Assembly: GCF_008710155.1 (NCBI RefSeq)
Contig: NZ_VYPZ01000006.1
Coordinates: 62,001 to 126,000, forward strand
Reading direction: 5' to 3'
Source of the DNA: Sphingobium limneticum
GTDB taxonomy: Bacteria; Pseudomonadota; Alphaproteobacteria; Sphingomonadales; Sphingomonadaceae
Length of the DNA stretch: 64,000 nt
Shown here in pieces: positions 26,970 through 35,069 of the stretch. Each line of letters starts with the position of its first letter. The first letter of the stretch is position 1. The translations under genes and the position numbers were made by a program. The notes under the pieces are model-generated. The model saw only the letters and a program-made list of their open reading frames with translations. It was not told where the DNA came from and did not search any database.

Positions 26970-27009
26970 GCCGCTTTCCCCCTGCTTGCCCGCCCGATAA
27001 GGCGGGATC

Positions 27010-28149
27010 ATGAACGATCAGGCGAGAGAAGCGAAACTGGCGGACGCCGCATTGGCGGCACTGCGGCGCGGCGATGTTCCGGTGGCGCTGGCGACGCTCC
27101 GTGAAATGGCCGATCCGCCCGCCATGCTGATGGCGCAGGCGTGCAACCGCAGCGGCGATCTGGATGGTGAGGCGGCGGCGCTGCGGCGGATACTGGACGC
27201 CGACATGCGCAGCCTGCCCGCGCTGCTCGCCATGGGTCAGAACGCCCTGCGCCGGGGCGACGAACGCGGATCGACCAGTTGGTTCCAGACCGCCCTGGCG
27301 CAGGCTGCAGCAACCGGCGCGCCACCCCAGCTGCAACCGTTGCTGCAACAGGCGCAGGCCAGCATCGCCCAATCGGGCCAGCGGTTCGAAAATCATCTGA
27401 CCGCCGCGATCCGCGATTTGCCGCAGCTGCCCCGCATCGCCCATGCCACCGACCTGCTGCTCGGCAAGCGCACGCTCTATCTGCAACAGCCCAGCATGTT
27501 CTATTTCCCCGACCTGCCCCAGCGCGCCTTCTACGAGCGCGCGGAGTTCGACTGGGTCGCGCCGATGGAGGCTATGACCGACGCCATCATCGCGGAACTG
27601 GCAGCGGTGCGCGCGCAGCAGGCGGACTTCGCCCCCTATGTACAAACCCCGACGGATCGCCCCGCGCCCAACAATCCTCTGCGCGACGACACCAGTTGGG
27701 GTGCGCTGTACTTCTGGCAGAACGGCGCCCCGGTCGAGGACAATGCCCGGCGTTGCCCGGCGGTCATGGCCGCGCTGGCACTGGCCCCCATGCCGGTCAT
27801 CGCGGGACGATCGCCCTCCGCGCTCTGGTCCCTGCTCAAGCCCGGCACGCATATTCAGCCGCATCATGGCCTGCTCAATACGCGTCTGATCTGTCACCTG
27901 CCGCTGCTGGCGCCAGACGACTGCGCGTTGCGCGTCGGCGCGGACACCCGCGCCTGGCGCAAGGGCGAGATGCTGCTGTTCGACGACAGTATCGAGCATG
28001 AGGCCTGGAATCGGAGCACCGACACCCGCGTCGTCTTGCTGTTCGAAGTGTGGCGGCCGGAGATCGACGCGGAGGAACGGGAGGCACTCACCCGGCTATT
28101 CCAGGCGATCGATCTTTACGGCCCGGCACAGGTCGACACCGGCACCTGA
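27010..28149 (+). CDS. TPR-containing aspartyl/asparaginyl beta-hydroxylase family dioxygenase
   Basis: Predicted Fe(II)/2-oxoglutarate dioxygenase. Residues 1 to about 130 are helical TPR-like repeats (DAALAALRRGDVPVALATL, LLAMGQNALRRGDERGS). From about 190 is the Asp_Arg_Hydrox domain. Candidate iron ligands are His in IQPHHG and His in SIEHEAWN, and the 2-oxoglutarate-binding arginine is in TDTRVVLLFEVWRPE. The TPR plus hydroxylase layout resembles the mammalian AspH arrangement; the bacterial target protein or small molecule is unknown. The gene lies alone between MFS and YitT genes, all on the plus strand. Confidence 0.88.
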   Translation: MNDQAREAKLADAALAALRRGDVPVALATLREMADPPAMLMAQACNRSGDLDGEAAALRRILDADMRSLPALLAMGQNALRRGDERGSTSWFQTALAQAAATGAPPQLQPLLQQAQASIAQSGQRFENHLTAAIRDLPQLPRIAHATDLLLGKRTLYLQQPSMFYFPDLPQRAFYERAEFDWVAPMEAMTDAIIAELAAVRAQQADFAPYVQTPTDRPAPNNPLRDDTSWGALYFWQNGAPVEDNARRCPAVMAALALAPMPVIAGRSPSALWSLLKPGTHIQPHHGLLNTRLICHLPLLAPDDCALRVGADTRAWRKGEMLLFDDSIEHEAWNRSTDTRVVLLFEVWRPEIDAEEREALTRLFQAIDLYGPAQVDTGT

Positions 28150-28239
28150 GCCTTTGCAGATGCGCGTAATGTCGTTATAGGCAGGCGCAACAATATAACA
28201 GGGGATGTCCACGGCGCCATAGCTTTACGGATATCGCCC

Positions 28240-28866
28240 ATGCCCCCTGTCATCCCCACCCAGCAGACGACCGCCCGGCCCCACAGCCTGGCCGAAGACG
28301 GCTATGCCATCGCCATCGGCTGCGCGTTCATCGCCATGGGGCTGATGCTGCTGAAGGCCGCCAATCTGGTGACGGGCGGCATGGCGGGGATTGCGCTGCT
28401 GCTCTCCTACCTCATCCCCTGGTCGCCAGCGGCCTTGTTCCTGCTCATCAACATCCCCTTCTTCATTTTCGCCGGGCGGGCGATGGGCATGGCCTTTGGC
28501 CTCAAGACCCTGTTCGCCAATGTCGCGATCATGGGCGTGGGCCTGGCCATGCCGACCGCGCTTCAGATCGCGCGGGTCAGCCCTTTCTTCGCCGCGCTGT
28601 TCGGCGGATCAATCATCGGGTTCGGCATTTTGGCGATCGCCCGCCATGGCGCGGGTGTCGGTGGCGTGGGCGTGGTTGCGCTGATCCTGCAACGGCGGCG
28701 CGGGTGGAATGCAGGCCGCACGCAGATGCTATGCGATATCATGATCCTGCTGGCGTCGTTGCCGGTGCTGAATTTCGAGCGCTTCGGCCTGTCGGTCCTG
28801 TCCGCCGCCGCCATGAACATGGTGCTGATCGTCAATCACAGGCCGGGCCGCTATATCGGGCATTAA
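28240..28866 (+). CDS. YitT-family (DUF161) membrane protein
   Basis: Small integral membrane protein, 208 residues, with about five to six hydrophobic segments. Residues 20-130 match the YitT core (AIAIGCAFIAMGLMLLKAANLVTGGMAGIALLLSY, NIPFFIFAGRAMG, FGGSIIGFGILAIARHGAGVGGV). Many YitT proteins have an additional C-terminal soluble domain (DUF2179) that is absent here. Function unknown. Its stop codon overlaps that of the convergent lipoprotein gene. Confidence 0.88.
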   Translation: MPPVIPTQQTTARPHSLAEDGYAIAIGCAFIAMGLMLLKAANLVTGGMAGIALLLSYLIPWSPAALFLLINIPFFIFAGRAMGMAFGLKTLFANVAIMGVGLAMPTALQIARVSPFFAALFGGSIIGFGILAIARHGAGVGGVGVVALILQRRRGWNAGRTQMLCDIMILLASLPVLNFERFGLSVLSAAAMNMVLIVNHRPGRYIGH

Positions 28867-29393
28867 CCCTCACACAGCGCCTCGCCGCCGCTGTCGCGGG
28901 CGCGCAGGGCGCTGGCGGCGTCGCTGGCGATGCGAGGGAAGCTGACCCCCTCCAGCGATCCGCGGCCCTGGCACAGGTCGGCGCAGGCCATATCGACCAC
29001 GCCGGGCAACGCCACCTGATCGCCATCATATTGGGCGACTACGATGCAACGATCGCCACCCTTGAAGCTGAGGATCAGCTTGTCGCCCGCGCGCCGCGCC
29101 GTCCCCTGCCCTTTGCAGCTTTGATCCTCGCCGAAATTGGCCTGCAATCCGAAGCGGAAGGCCGCATCCTTGGCCGGCATGACGCACAGCTGGTCGCGCC
29201 CGGCCTCATGGCTGCGCTGATACAGGCCGACCGGCGACGTCTTGCTGCTGTCGGTGATCGCACCACTTTCGATCGCGGCGCGCTCCAGCCCGGAGGCCGG
29301 CGCACCGCCTGCATCCGGCGCAGCGTCGGCCGCCACCGGCGCGCGCTGGCACCCGGCCAGCAGGAACAGGATAGCGAGGCTAATTCGCCGCAT
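28863..29393 (-). CDS. Putative lipoprotein of unknown function
   Basis: The N-terminus [16 protein letters not shown] is a lipoprotein signal with lipobox LAGC (Cys15). The mature part has about 160 residues with several cysteines ([32 protein letters not shown]) that probably form disulfides. I do not recognise a named family. The start overlaps the 3' end of hisI by 14 bases, so it is likely translated from the hisI message. Confidence 0.75.
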   Translation of the reverse strand: MRRISLAILFLLAGCQRAPVAADAAPDAGGAPASGLERAAIESGAITDSSKTSPVGLYQRSHEAGRDQLCVMPAKDAAFRFGLQANFGEDQSCKGQGTARRAGDKLILSFKGGDRCIVVAQYDGDQVALPGVVDMACADLCQGRGSLEGVSFPRIASDAASALRARDSGGEALCEG

Positions 29394-29775
29394 CGGCCAC
29401 AGGATCGGCCGCAGCATCGACAGGCGTCAGGCCATCCGGCCCGACCCGGCGAAAGAAACAGGAGCGCGCGCCGGTGTGGCAGGTCGGGCCGGCCGGCACC
29501 GCCTTCACCCAGACAGCGTCCTGATCGCAATCGATGCGGATATCGCGCACCTCCAGCATATGGCCGGACGTCTCGCCCTTCTTCCAGAGCGACTGGCGGC
29601 TGCGCGACCAGAAATGAGCCAGCCCCGTCTCGATCGTCAGGGCCAGCGCCTGCGCATTCATATGCGCGACCATCAGCAGGTCGCCGCCCGCCGCATCGGT
29701 CACCACGGCCGTGATCAGGCCATTATCGTCATATTTGGGATTGAGGGTCAGCCCCGTGTCGCGCGCGTCGGTCAT
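29380..29775 (-). CDS. hisI: Phosphoribosyl-AMP cyclohydrolase
   Basis: Third step of histidine synthesis: opens the purine ring of PR-AMP. The 131 residues hold the family motifs [36 protein letters not shown] and the zinc/magnesium cysteines Cys83, Cys99 and Cys106 ([20 protein letters not shown]). It is a stand-alone HisI without a fused HisE domain. The ATG at 29775 matches the conserved start; codons upstream run into the tRNA-His and repeat. No other his genes are in the window. Confidence 0.96.
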   Translation of the reverse strand: MTDARDTGLTLNPKYDDNGLITAVVTDAAGGDLLMVAHMNAQALALTIETGLAHFWSRSRQSLWKKGETSGHMLEVRDIRIDCDQDAVWVKAVPAGPTCHTGARSCFFRRVGPDGLTPVDAAADPVADAAN

Positions 29776-29788
29776 CCGGGAGCTATAG

Positions 29789-29845
29789 AGCATCGGGCCG
29801 AAAAGTGGGAACCGCTTTTGCATGGCGCGACGCAGGAAAATCGCG
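29789..29845. repeat. AGAGCATCG-type palindromic repeat upstream of hisI
   Basis: AGAGCATCGGGCCGAAAAGT begins the element, followed by GGGAACCGCTTTTGC; GCCGAAAAG and CGCTTTTGC form imperfect arms. The head and the GAAAAGTGG-AACCG core match the repeat after ihfB (9831-9878). Confidence 0.6.
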
Positions 29846-29895
29846 CCAGTCCCGTGTGCGGACACGCCCCTTGAACGGGGGAAATATTTGAAAAA

Positions 29896-29973
29896 TGGGG
29901 CGATTGACGGGATCCGAACCCGCGACCTCCGGTACCACAAACCGGCGCTCTAACCAACTGAGCTACAACCGCC
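29896..29973 (-). tRNA. tRNA-His(GTG)
   Basis: The cloverleaf includes the encoded G-1 and C73 pair diagnostic of tRNA-His. The acceptor GCGGTTG pairs with CAATCGC, the anticodon stem CCGGT/ACCGG holds loop TTGTGGT with anticodon GTG, the T-arm is GCGGGTTCGGATCCCGT, and CCA is encoded. Confidence 0.97.
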
Positions 29974-30072
29974 ACAGGGGCCTTAGCCCCGAGAGAAGCG
30001 CCACATATGCGGCCCGATAGCAGGCGTCAAGCGCACAATTGCCATCATGCTGCAATGATGCGGATTATCCTG

Positions 30073-30669
30073 TCATTTGTCGGCCGGGCGCCGCACCGCA
30101 TCCGCCCAGGGCAGGATGGTGAGATCGGGCCAGAGCGCCGCCCAGCGCTGCGATTTGCGCTCATAAAAGGCCCGGTCGATCAATGCCGCATTGGCCCGCA
30201 CCAGCGGCGCCAGAAAATCATCAAGGCCAAAGGGCGCGGACAGATGCACATCGCTGATCGCCACAGCCGACACGGTCGTCGGAAACGTCTCCGTCGCGGC
30301 ACGGGCCGAACGATAGGGCGGGATCGGAATAGCGAAGCGATCGGGATACCACAGATGCACCCGTGCCTGATTCTTGACGTCCAGCCGGATCGGCAGATCG
30401 GCGAACAGCTGCGCCGCATGCGCCACCGCGCGCGCCTCAGCCGCCTCGGACAGATCGTCGGGATCGAAATAGAGGATATCGGCATCGTCGATGCCATGCA
30501 GCGGCGGCAGGTCGAAGCAGATATTCCACCAGGCCTGCGCCAGCATGCTGCCGGACAGCCAGGCATCGGGCAGGCCGAGCAGCGGCCAGCGGCGCAGCAT
30601 CGGGCCGATGACGACATGGTCCATGGCGATGCGCCGCACCGCCTGCTCCTGCGCCGCCTTTTCGCTCAC
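30073..30669 (-). CDS. Nucleotidyltransferase-fold protein (NTP_transf_6 / DUF925)
   Basis: Protein of about 198 residues matching the NTP_transf_6 family: GLPDAWLSGSMLAQAWWNICF, then PLHGIDDADILYFD with the acidic pair expected to bind metal, and LDVKNQARVHLWYPDRF. Biochemical role unknown. GTG 30669, eleven bases after the rlpA stop, gives the family-like length; ATG 30621 is the alternative and neither has a strong ribosome-binding site. It probably forms an operon with rlpA. Confidence 0.8.
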   Translation of the reverse strand: MSEKAAQEQAVRRIAMDHVVIGPMLRRWPLLGLPDAWLSGSMLAQAWWNICFDLPPLHGIDDADILYFDPDDLSEAAEARAVAHAAQLFADLPIRLDVKNQARVHLWYPDRFAIPIPPYRSARAATETFPTTVSAVAISDVHLSAPFGLDDFLAPLVRANAALIDRAFYERKSQRWAALWPDLTILPWADAVRRPADK

Positions 30670-30679
30670 ATCGGGGCCG

Positions 30680-31255
30680 TCATGGGATGGAGGCCTGCAA
30701 CTGCGCACGCAGATTGGCGAGGATACGTTCGGGCACGCGCGGCCGCTCCGGCGCCGCCTTGCCCTTGCGCAGCTTCTCCCGGTCCTTTTCCGGCGGATCG
30801 ACGATACGGACGCGCACCGCCGCATGGCCCTGCGCACGGATGCCCAGCTGCTCCGCGGCGCCGCGCGACAGGTCGATCACCCGCCCACGCCCGGCAAAGG
30901 GGCCGCGATCGTTGATCCGCACCAATATGGTGCGGCCGCTATCCAGCGCCGTCACTTCGACATAGCTGGGCAGCGGCAGGCTGACATGCGCGCCCGTCAC
31001 CCATTTGGCGCGGAACTGCTCGCCATTGGCGGTGCGGTTGCCCGACTCCGATCCATACCAGCTGGCATAGCCCAGCATGTCGTAACCGGGATCGGCGGCG
31101 GGCACATAGGTGGTGCCGCGCACCTTGTAGGGCGGGCCGATCTTGACCGGCGTATCGCGCACCGGCCGATAATTGCCACCACCGCAAGCGGATAGCGCCA
31201 GCGCCGCTCCCAGCGCCCACACAAATCCGATCGTCCTGCCCGCTTGTTCCGTCAT
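30680..31255 (-). CDS. rlpA: RlpA-like septal ring lytic transglycosylase lipoprotein
   Basis: Outer-membrane lipoprotein acting on denuded glycan strands at the septum. The lipobox is LSAC (Cys24). The double-psi beta-barrel core includes GYASWYGSESGNRTANGEQF, TILVRINDRGPF and RVIDLSRGAAEQLG, holding the expected catalytic-like Asp and His positions. At 191 residues the SPOR domain found in many RlpA proteins is absent; the C-terminus is a Lys/Arg-rich tail instead. The next gene encodes a nucleotidyltransferase-fold protein. Confidence 0.9.
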   Translation of the reverse strand: MTEQAGRTIGFVWALGAALALSACGGGNYRPVRDTPVKIGPPYKVRGTTYVPAADPGYDMLGYASWYGSESGNRTANGEQFRAKWVTGAHVSLPLPSYVEVTALDSGRTILVRINDRGPFAGRGRVIDLSRGAAEQLGIRAQGHAAVRVRIVDPPEKDREKLRKGKAAPERPRVPERILANLRAQLQASIP

Positions 31256-31370
31256 GCATCTGTCCTAGCGCCACGCACCGACAGGGTCGAGGGGCGCTTC
31301 GGCGGGGAGCGGTTAGACATAAGCAAGATGATACGTCCGCTGGTAACCGCAAACTGTCCTAACCTGCGTC

Positions 31371-31459
31371 GTCACCCTGAACTTGTTTCAGGGTCCATTT
31401 CTCAGCACAGAGCAATGGCTTGTTGGGCTTGATGGCTCCTGAAACAAGTTCAGCATGAC
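31371..31459. repeat. 89-bp palindromic element with GTCA/TGAC ends, copy 1
   Basis: The left arm GTCACCCTGAACTTGTTTCAGG pairs with the right arm, which ends CCTGAAACAAGTTCAGCATG-AC. Length and GTCA/TGAC ends match the copies at 36900-36987 and 40127-40212, although the arm sequence belongs to a different subtype (CTGAACTTGTTTCAG). Confidence 0.8.
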
Positions 31460-31603
31460 GAATGAGTAACGGCAGGAAACCACCCAACGCCGCCCCACAC
31501 CGACAAAAAGAAAGGGGCGAAAAGGCCATGCCCCTTCGTCCCTTTCGCCATTCGGCGTCTCACGGCGCGGAAGCTATGCTTCCTTTCGCCGCACACTCTC
31601 CTC

Positions 31604-31628
31604 AAAAACTTCCGGCCGCGATGCCGGA
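31604..31628 (-). terminator. Rho-independent terminator of hupB
   Basis: On the minus strand TCCGGC and GCCGGA form a perfect six-base stem with a six-base loop, followed by AGTTTTT. It lies about 50 bases after the hupB stop. Confidence 0.6.
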
Positions 31629-31675
31629 CGGTCATCAAACGGTGGGCGCCCGCCGATCGGCAGGCGCCGCGCCGA

Positions 31676-31948
31676 TCAGTTGACCGAATCCTTCAGGCCC
31701 TTGCCGGCCTTGAACTTGGGCTGAGCCGAAGCCTTGATGGTCATGGTTTCGCCGGTGCGCGGGTTGCGGCCGGTCGAGGCCTTGCGCTGCGAAACCGAGA
31801 AGGTGCCGAAACCGACGAGGCGCACTTCGTCGCCCTTCTTCAGAGCGCCGGTGATGGCGTCGAACACGCCCTCGACGGCCTTCGTCGCGTCATTCTTGCT
31901 GAGGCCGCTGCTTTCAGCGACTGCGCTGATCAGATCCTGCTTGTTCAT
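31676..31948 (-). CDS. hupB: DNA-binding protein HU
   Basis: Nucleoid protein of 90 residues. MNKQDLISAVAESSGLSKNDATKAVEGVFDAI is the HU N-terminal helix pair, and the arm has [26 protein letters not shown]. This is the usual single HU of alphaproteobacteria, distinct from IHF-beta encoded at 9531. It is downstream of lon, as in many proteobacteria, and has its own promoter. Confidence 0.97.
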   Translation of the reverse strand: MNKQDLISAVAESSGLSKNDATKAVEGVFDAITGALKKGDEVRLVGFGTFSVSQRKASTGRNPRTGETMTIKASAQPKFKAGKGLKDSVN

Positions 31949-32007
31949 GCCTTGGGAACCCCCTTGTGCTGTTTGGTTGTATGTAGGAATCGCGGCGTAG
32001 GGGGCGC

Positions 32008-32036
32008 AATAAGGCCCGGATTCCCGCGACTGTCAA
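32008..32036 (-). promoter_or_regulatory. Candidate sigma-70 promoter of hupB
   Basis: On the minus strand a perfect TTGACA (32031-32036) is separated by 17 bases from CTTATT (32008-32013). This predicts a start about 50 bases before the HU coding sequence. Confidence 0.65.
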
Positions 32037-32129
32037 AGGGAAAGCGACAAAGTTGCTGGCTCGTGCCAAATTTTGCGCCCACTTGCACAATTGGCTGAAA
32101 CCCGCGGATCGCCGCCGCTTTCCCTTCCA

Positions 32130-34526
32130 TCAATGACGCAGTGCGGGATCTCCGTCGCGACCCGCCACATTGCTCGGCTGCGCGGCGAGGTCGTCCTCTT
32201 CCGTCCAGGCGATCGCTTCGGGCACGGATGCCAGCGCGCGGGCCAGCACTTCGTCGACATGGCTCACCGGCACGATTTCCAGCCCTTCACGAATGTTGGC
32301 CGGAATTTCCGTTAGGTCTTTCTCATTTTCCTGCGGGATCAGCACCGTCTTGATGCCACCGCGCAGGGCCGCGAGCAGCTTCTCCTTCAGGCCGCCGATC
32401 GGCAGTACACGGCCGCGCAGAGTCACCTCGCCGGTCATCGCGACATCCTTGTGGACAGGAATGCCGGTCAGGGTGGACACGATGGTCGTCACCATGCCGA
32501 TGCCCGCCGACGGCCCATCCTTGGGCACCGCGCCTTCTGGCAGATGGATGTGGATGTCCTTGCGATTGAAGACGCTGGGCTTGATCCCATAGCCCGGCGA
32601 ACGCGCGCGAACGTAGGAGAAGGCGGCCTGCACCGACTCGTTCATCACTTCGCCCAGCTTGCCGGTCGTCTTGATCAGGCCCTTGCCCGGCACGGTCACC
32701 GCTTCGATCGTAAGCAATTCGCCGCCGACCTCGGTCCAGGCCAGGCCGGTCACCGCGCCGATCTGATCCTCTTCCTCGCCCATGCCATGGCGGAATTTCC
32801 GCACGCCCGCAAAATCGGCCAGGTTTTCGGGGGTTATGACGACCTTGTCATAGGCGCCCTCAAGGATCTTGCGCAGCGCCTTGCGCGCCAGACGCGCGAC
32901 TTCGCGCTCCAGCGTACGGACGCCCGCTTCACGCGTGTAGTAGCGGATCAGGTCGCGCACGGCCTCTTCCGTCACCTCGAACTCGCCGTCCTTAAGGCCA
33001 TGCGCCTCGATCTGCTTGGCGATCAGGTGGCGCTGGGCGATCTCGACCTTTTCATCCTCGGTATAGCCTTCCAGCCGGATGATCTCCATGCGGTCGAGCA
33101 GAGGCTGCGGCAAATTCAGCGAGTTGGCCGTCGTCACGAACATGATGTCCGAAAGATCGACGTCGATTTCCAGATAATGGTCCTGGAACTTGCTGTTCTG
33201 TTCCGGGTCCAGCACTTCCAGCAGCGCAGACGCCGGATCGCCCCGGAAATCCTGACCCAGCTTGTCGATCTCATCCAGCAGGAACAGCGGGTTCATCGTG
33301 CCAGCCTTTTTCAGGTTGGTGACGATCTTGCCCGGCAGCGATCCGATATAGGTGCGACGATGGCCGCGAATTTCGGCTTCATCGCGGACGCCGCCGAGCG
33401 ACTGACGCACGAATTCGCGCCCCGTCGCCTTCGCGATCGAGCGGCCCAGCGAGGTCTTGCCCACGCCGGGCGGACCGACGAGACACAGGATCGGGCCTTT
33501 CAGCTTGTTGGTGCGCGCCTGCACGGCGAGATATTCGATGATCCGGTCCTTGACCTTCTCCAGCGCGAAATGATCCTCATCCAGGATATCCTGCGCTTTC
33601 TTGAGGTCATTCTTGACCTTGCCCTTCTTGCCCCAGGGCAGGCCGAGCAGCACATCGAGATAGTTGCGCACGACCGTCGCTTCGGCCGACATGGCCTGCA
33701 TGCCCTTGAGCTTCTTCAGCTCCGCCGTCGCCTTGGCGCGGGCTTCCTTGGACAGCTTGGTCTTGGCGATCTTCTCGGTCAGTTCGGCGAGTTCGTCGCC
33801 TTCCTCACCCTCGCCATTGCCCAGCTCGCGCTGGATCGCCTTCAGCTGCTCGTTCAGATAATATTCGCGCTGGGTCTTTTCCATCTGGCGCTTCACGCGG
33901 CCACGGATCTTCTTTTCGACCTGGAGCACGCCAAGCTCGCCTTCCATGAAGGCGAACACCATCTCCAGCCGCTTGACCGGATCGGCTTCGACCAGCAGCG
34001 ATTGCTTGTCGGACACCTTGACGTTGATGTTCGCGGACACGGCATCGGCCAGACGGCCCGCATCCTCGATCTCGCGCAACTGCACCGGGGTTTCGGCCGG
34101 CAGCTTCTTGTTGAGCTTCGCGTAATTTTCAAACTGTTCGGCGACCGAACGCATCAGCGCGGCGGCCTCCGGCCCTTCGGCCGCGATCTCTTCCACATCA
34201 TCGACATTGGCGACGAGATAGGTTTCGTTCGCCTCCATCGACTCCAGCTGGGCGCGATGCTTGCCCTCCACCAGCACGCGGACGGTGCCGTCCGGCAACT
34301 TCAGCAATTGCAGCACGATGGCGACGACGCCCGTATCATAAAGCGAATCCCGGCCCGGATCATCTTCCGCCGGGTCCAGCTGCGACACCAGGAAGATTTC
34401 CTTTGATCCTTCCATGGCCGCTTCCAGCGCAGCGACGCTCTTGTCGCGACCCACGAAGAGCGGGACGATCATCTGCGGGAAGACGACGATGTCGCGCAGC
34501 GGCAGAAGGGGATATTGCACAGTCAT
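32130..34526 (-). CDS. lon: ATP-dependent protease Lon
   Basis: Hexameric AAA+ serine protease for quality control and regulated proteolysis. The 798 residues show the N-terminal substrate domain ([23 protein letters not shown]), Walker [14 protein letters not shown], the AAA+ segment and the protease domain with catalytic Ser in DGPSAGIGM and Lys in the [15 protein letters not shown] block. It starts just after a heat-shock-like promoter and precedes hupB, the conserved order. Confidence 0.98.
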   Translation of the reverse strand: MTVQYPLLPLRDIVVFPQMIVPLFVGRDKSVAALEAAMEGSKEIFLVSQLDPAEDDPGRDSLYDTGVVAIVLQLLKLPDGTVRVLVEGKHRAQLESMEANETYLVANVDDVEEIAAEGPEAAALMRSVAEQFENYAKLNKKLPAETPVQLREIEDAGRLADAVSANINVKVSDKQSLLVEADPVKRLEMVFAFMEGELGVLQVEKKIRGRVKRQMEKTQREYYLNEQLKAIQRELGNGEGEEGDELAELTEKIAKTKLSKEARAKATAELKKLKGMQAMSAEATVVRNYLDVLLGLPWGKKGKVKNDLKKAQDILDEDHFALEKVKDRIIEYLAVQARTNKLKGPILCLVGPPGVGKTSLGRSIAKATGREFVRQSLGGVRDEAEIRGHRRTYIGSLPGKIVTNLKKAGTMNPLFLLDEIDKLGQDFRGDPASALLEVLDPEQNSKFQDHYLEIDVDLSDIMFVTTANSLNLPQPLLDRMEIIRLEGYTEDEKVEIAQRHLIAKQIEAHGLKDGEFEVTEEAVRDLIRYYTREAGVRTLEREVARLARKALRKILEGAYDKVVITPENLADFAGVRKFRHGMGEEEDQIGAVTGLAWTEVGGELLTIEAVTVPGKGLIKTTGKLGEVMNESVQAAFSYVRARSPGYGIKPSVFNRKDIHIHLPEGAVPKDGPSAGIGMVTTIVSTLTGIPVHKDVAMTGEVTLRGRVLPIGGLKEKLLAALRGGIKTVLIPQENEKDLTEIPANIREGLEIVPVSHVDEVLARALASVPEAIAWTEEDDLAAQPSNVAGRDGDPALRH

Positions 34527-34578
34527 TCAGTCTCCGGGGCCGAAGCGAAGCGGCCCTCTCCTACGGTTCATCGCCATT

Positions 34579-34605
34579 ATGGGGATGCCCGTCGCGGCAA
34601 TCAAT
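34579..34605 (-). promoter_or_regulatory. Candidate heat-shock (sigma-32-type) promoter of lon
   Basis: On the minus strand ATTGATT is followed by 14 bases and CCCCATAA, close to the sigma-32 consensus CTTGAAA-N14-CCCCATNT. It lies about 55 bases before the lon start. Confidence 0.5.
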
Positions 34606-34612
34606 TGGCCAT

Positions 34613-34635
34613 GAAGCGAATGTGACATTCGCTTC
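34613..34635. promoter_or_regulatory. Perfect 11-bp palindrome next to the lon promoter
   Basis: GAAGCGAATGT and ACATTCGCTTC flank a single base. The palindrome sits just upstream of the candidate -35 of lon and downstream of ybaB, so it may be an operator or the end of the dnaX-ybaB transcript. There is no U-run. Confidence 0.45.
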
Positions 34636-34742
34636 ACTAGCTCCAGCAGTTGGTTAGCGGCAGCAAGCGGGCCGCCAACTGTCATAAAGCCGAAACGATG
34701 AACGATCGATGATCGATCCATCGTCCCCGTCAAAAGCCGTGA

Positions 34743-35066
34743 TCAGAACGGCAGCTTGAAGCCGGGGGGCAGCGACAGACCGGCGGTCATCTTGCCCATT
34801 TCGGCGTTGCTGACCTCGTCCGCCTTCTTGCGCGCATCGTTGAACGCAGCGGTGATCAGGTCTTCCAGCATCTGCTTTTCGGACGGAGCAAGCAGGCTGT
34901 CGTCGATCGACACGCCCAGGATACGGCCCTTGGCAGACGCCTTCACCTTCACCAGCCCGCCGCCGGCCGCGCCTTCGACTTCCAGCTTGTCCAGGCCATC
35001 CTGTGCCCGCTGCAATTCTTCCTGAACACGGGTCGCCATGCCCAAAATGTCGTTCAAGTCCTTCAT
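34743..35066 (-). CDS. ybaB: YbaB/EbfC nucleoid-associated protein
   Basis: Small DNA-binding protein of 107 residues that forms tweezers-like dimers. MKDLNDILGMATRVQEELQRAQDGL and the C-terminal GKMTAGLSLPPGFKLPF are family signatures. It starts three bases after dnaX and is cotranscribed with it; recR, which often follows, is not present, and the next gene is lon. Confidence 0.95.
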   Translation of the reverse strand: MKDLNDILGMATRVQEELQRAQDGLDKLEVEGAAGGGLVKVKASAKGRILGVSIDDSLLAPSEKQMLEDLITAAFNDARKKADEVSNAEMGKMTAGLSLPPGFKLPF

Positions 35067-35069
35067 ATC

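Larger units (their letters stand above)
31256..31675. other. 420-bp intergenic stretch without a supported gene
   Basis: It holds the rlpA promoter side, one 89-bp GTCA...TGAC palindrome (31371-31459) and the hupB terminator (31604-31628). A hairpin-like AGGGGC/GCCCCT pair lies around 31512-31536. Short open frames exist but have no coding signature. Confidence 0.6.

Noticed and set aside
31462..31683. Small gene of 73 codons in the rlpA-hupB gap
   Set aside because: It overlaps the repeat flank and hupB terminator, and has no ribosome-binding site or composition of a real protein.
32451..34406. Open frame of 651 codons opposite lon
   Set aside because: It is an antisense frame generated by lon codon bias, with low-complexity Arg/His/Leu/Gln-rich translation and no family resemblance.
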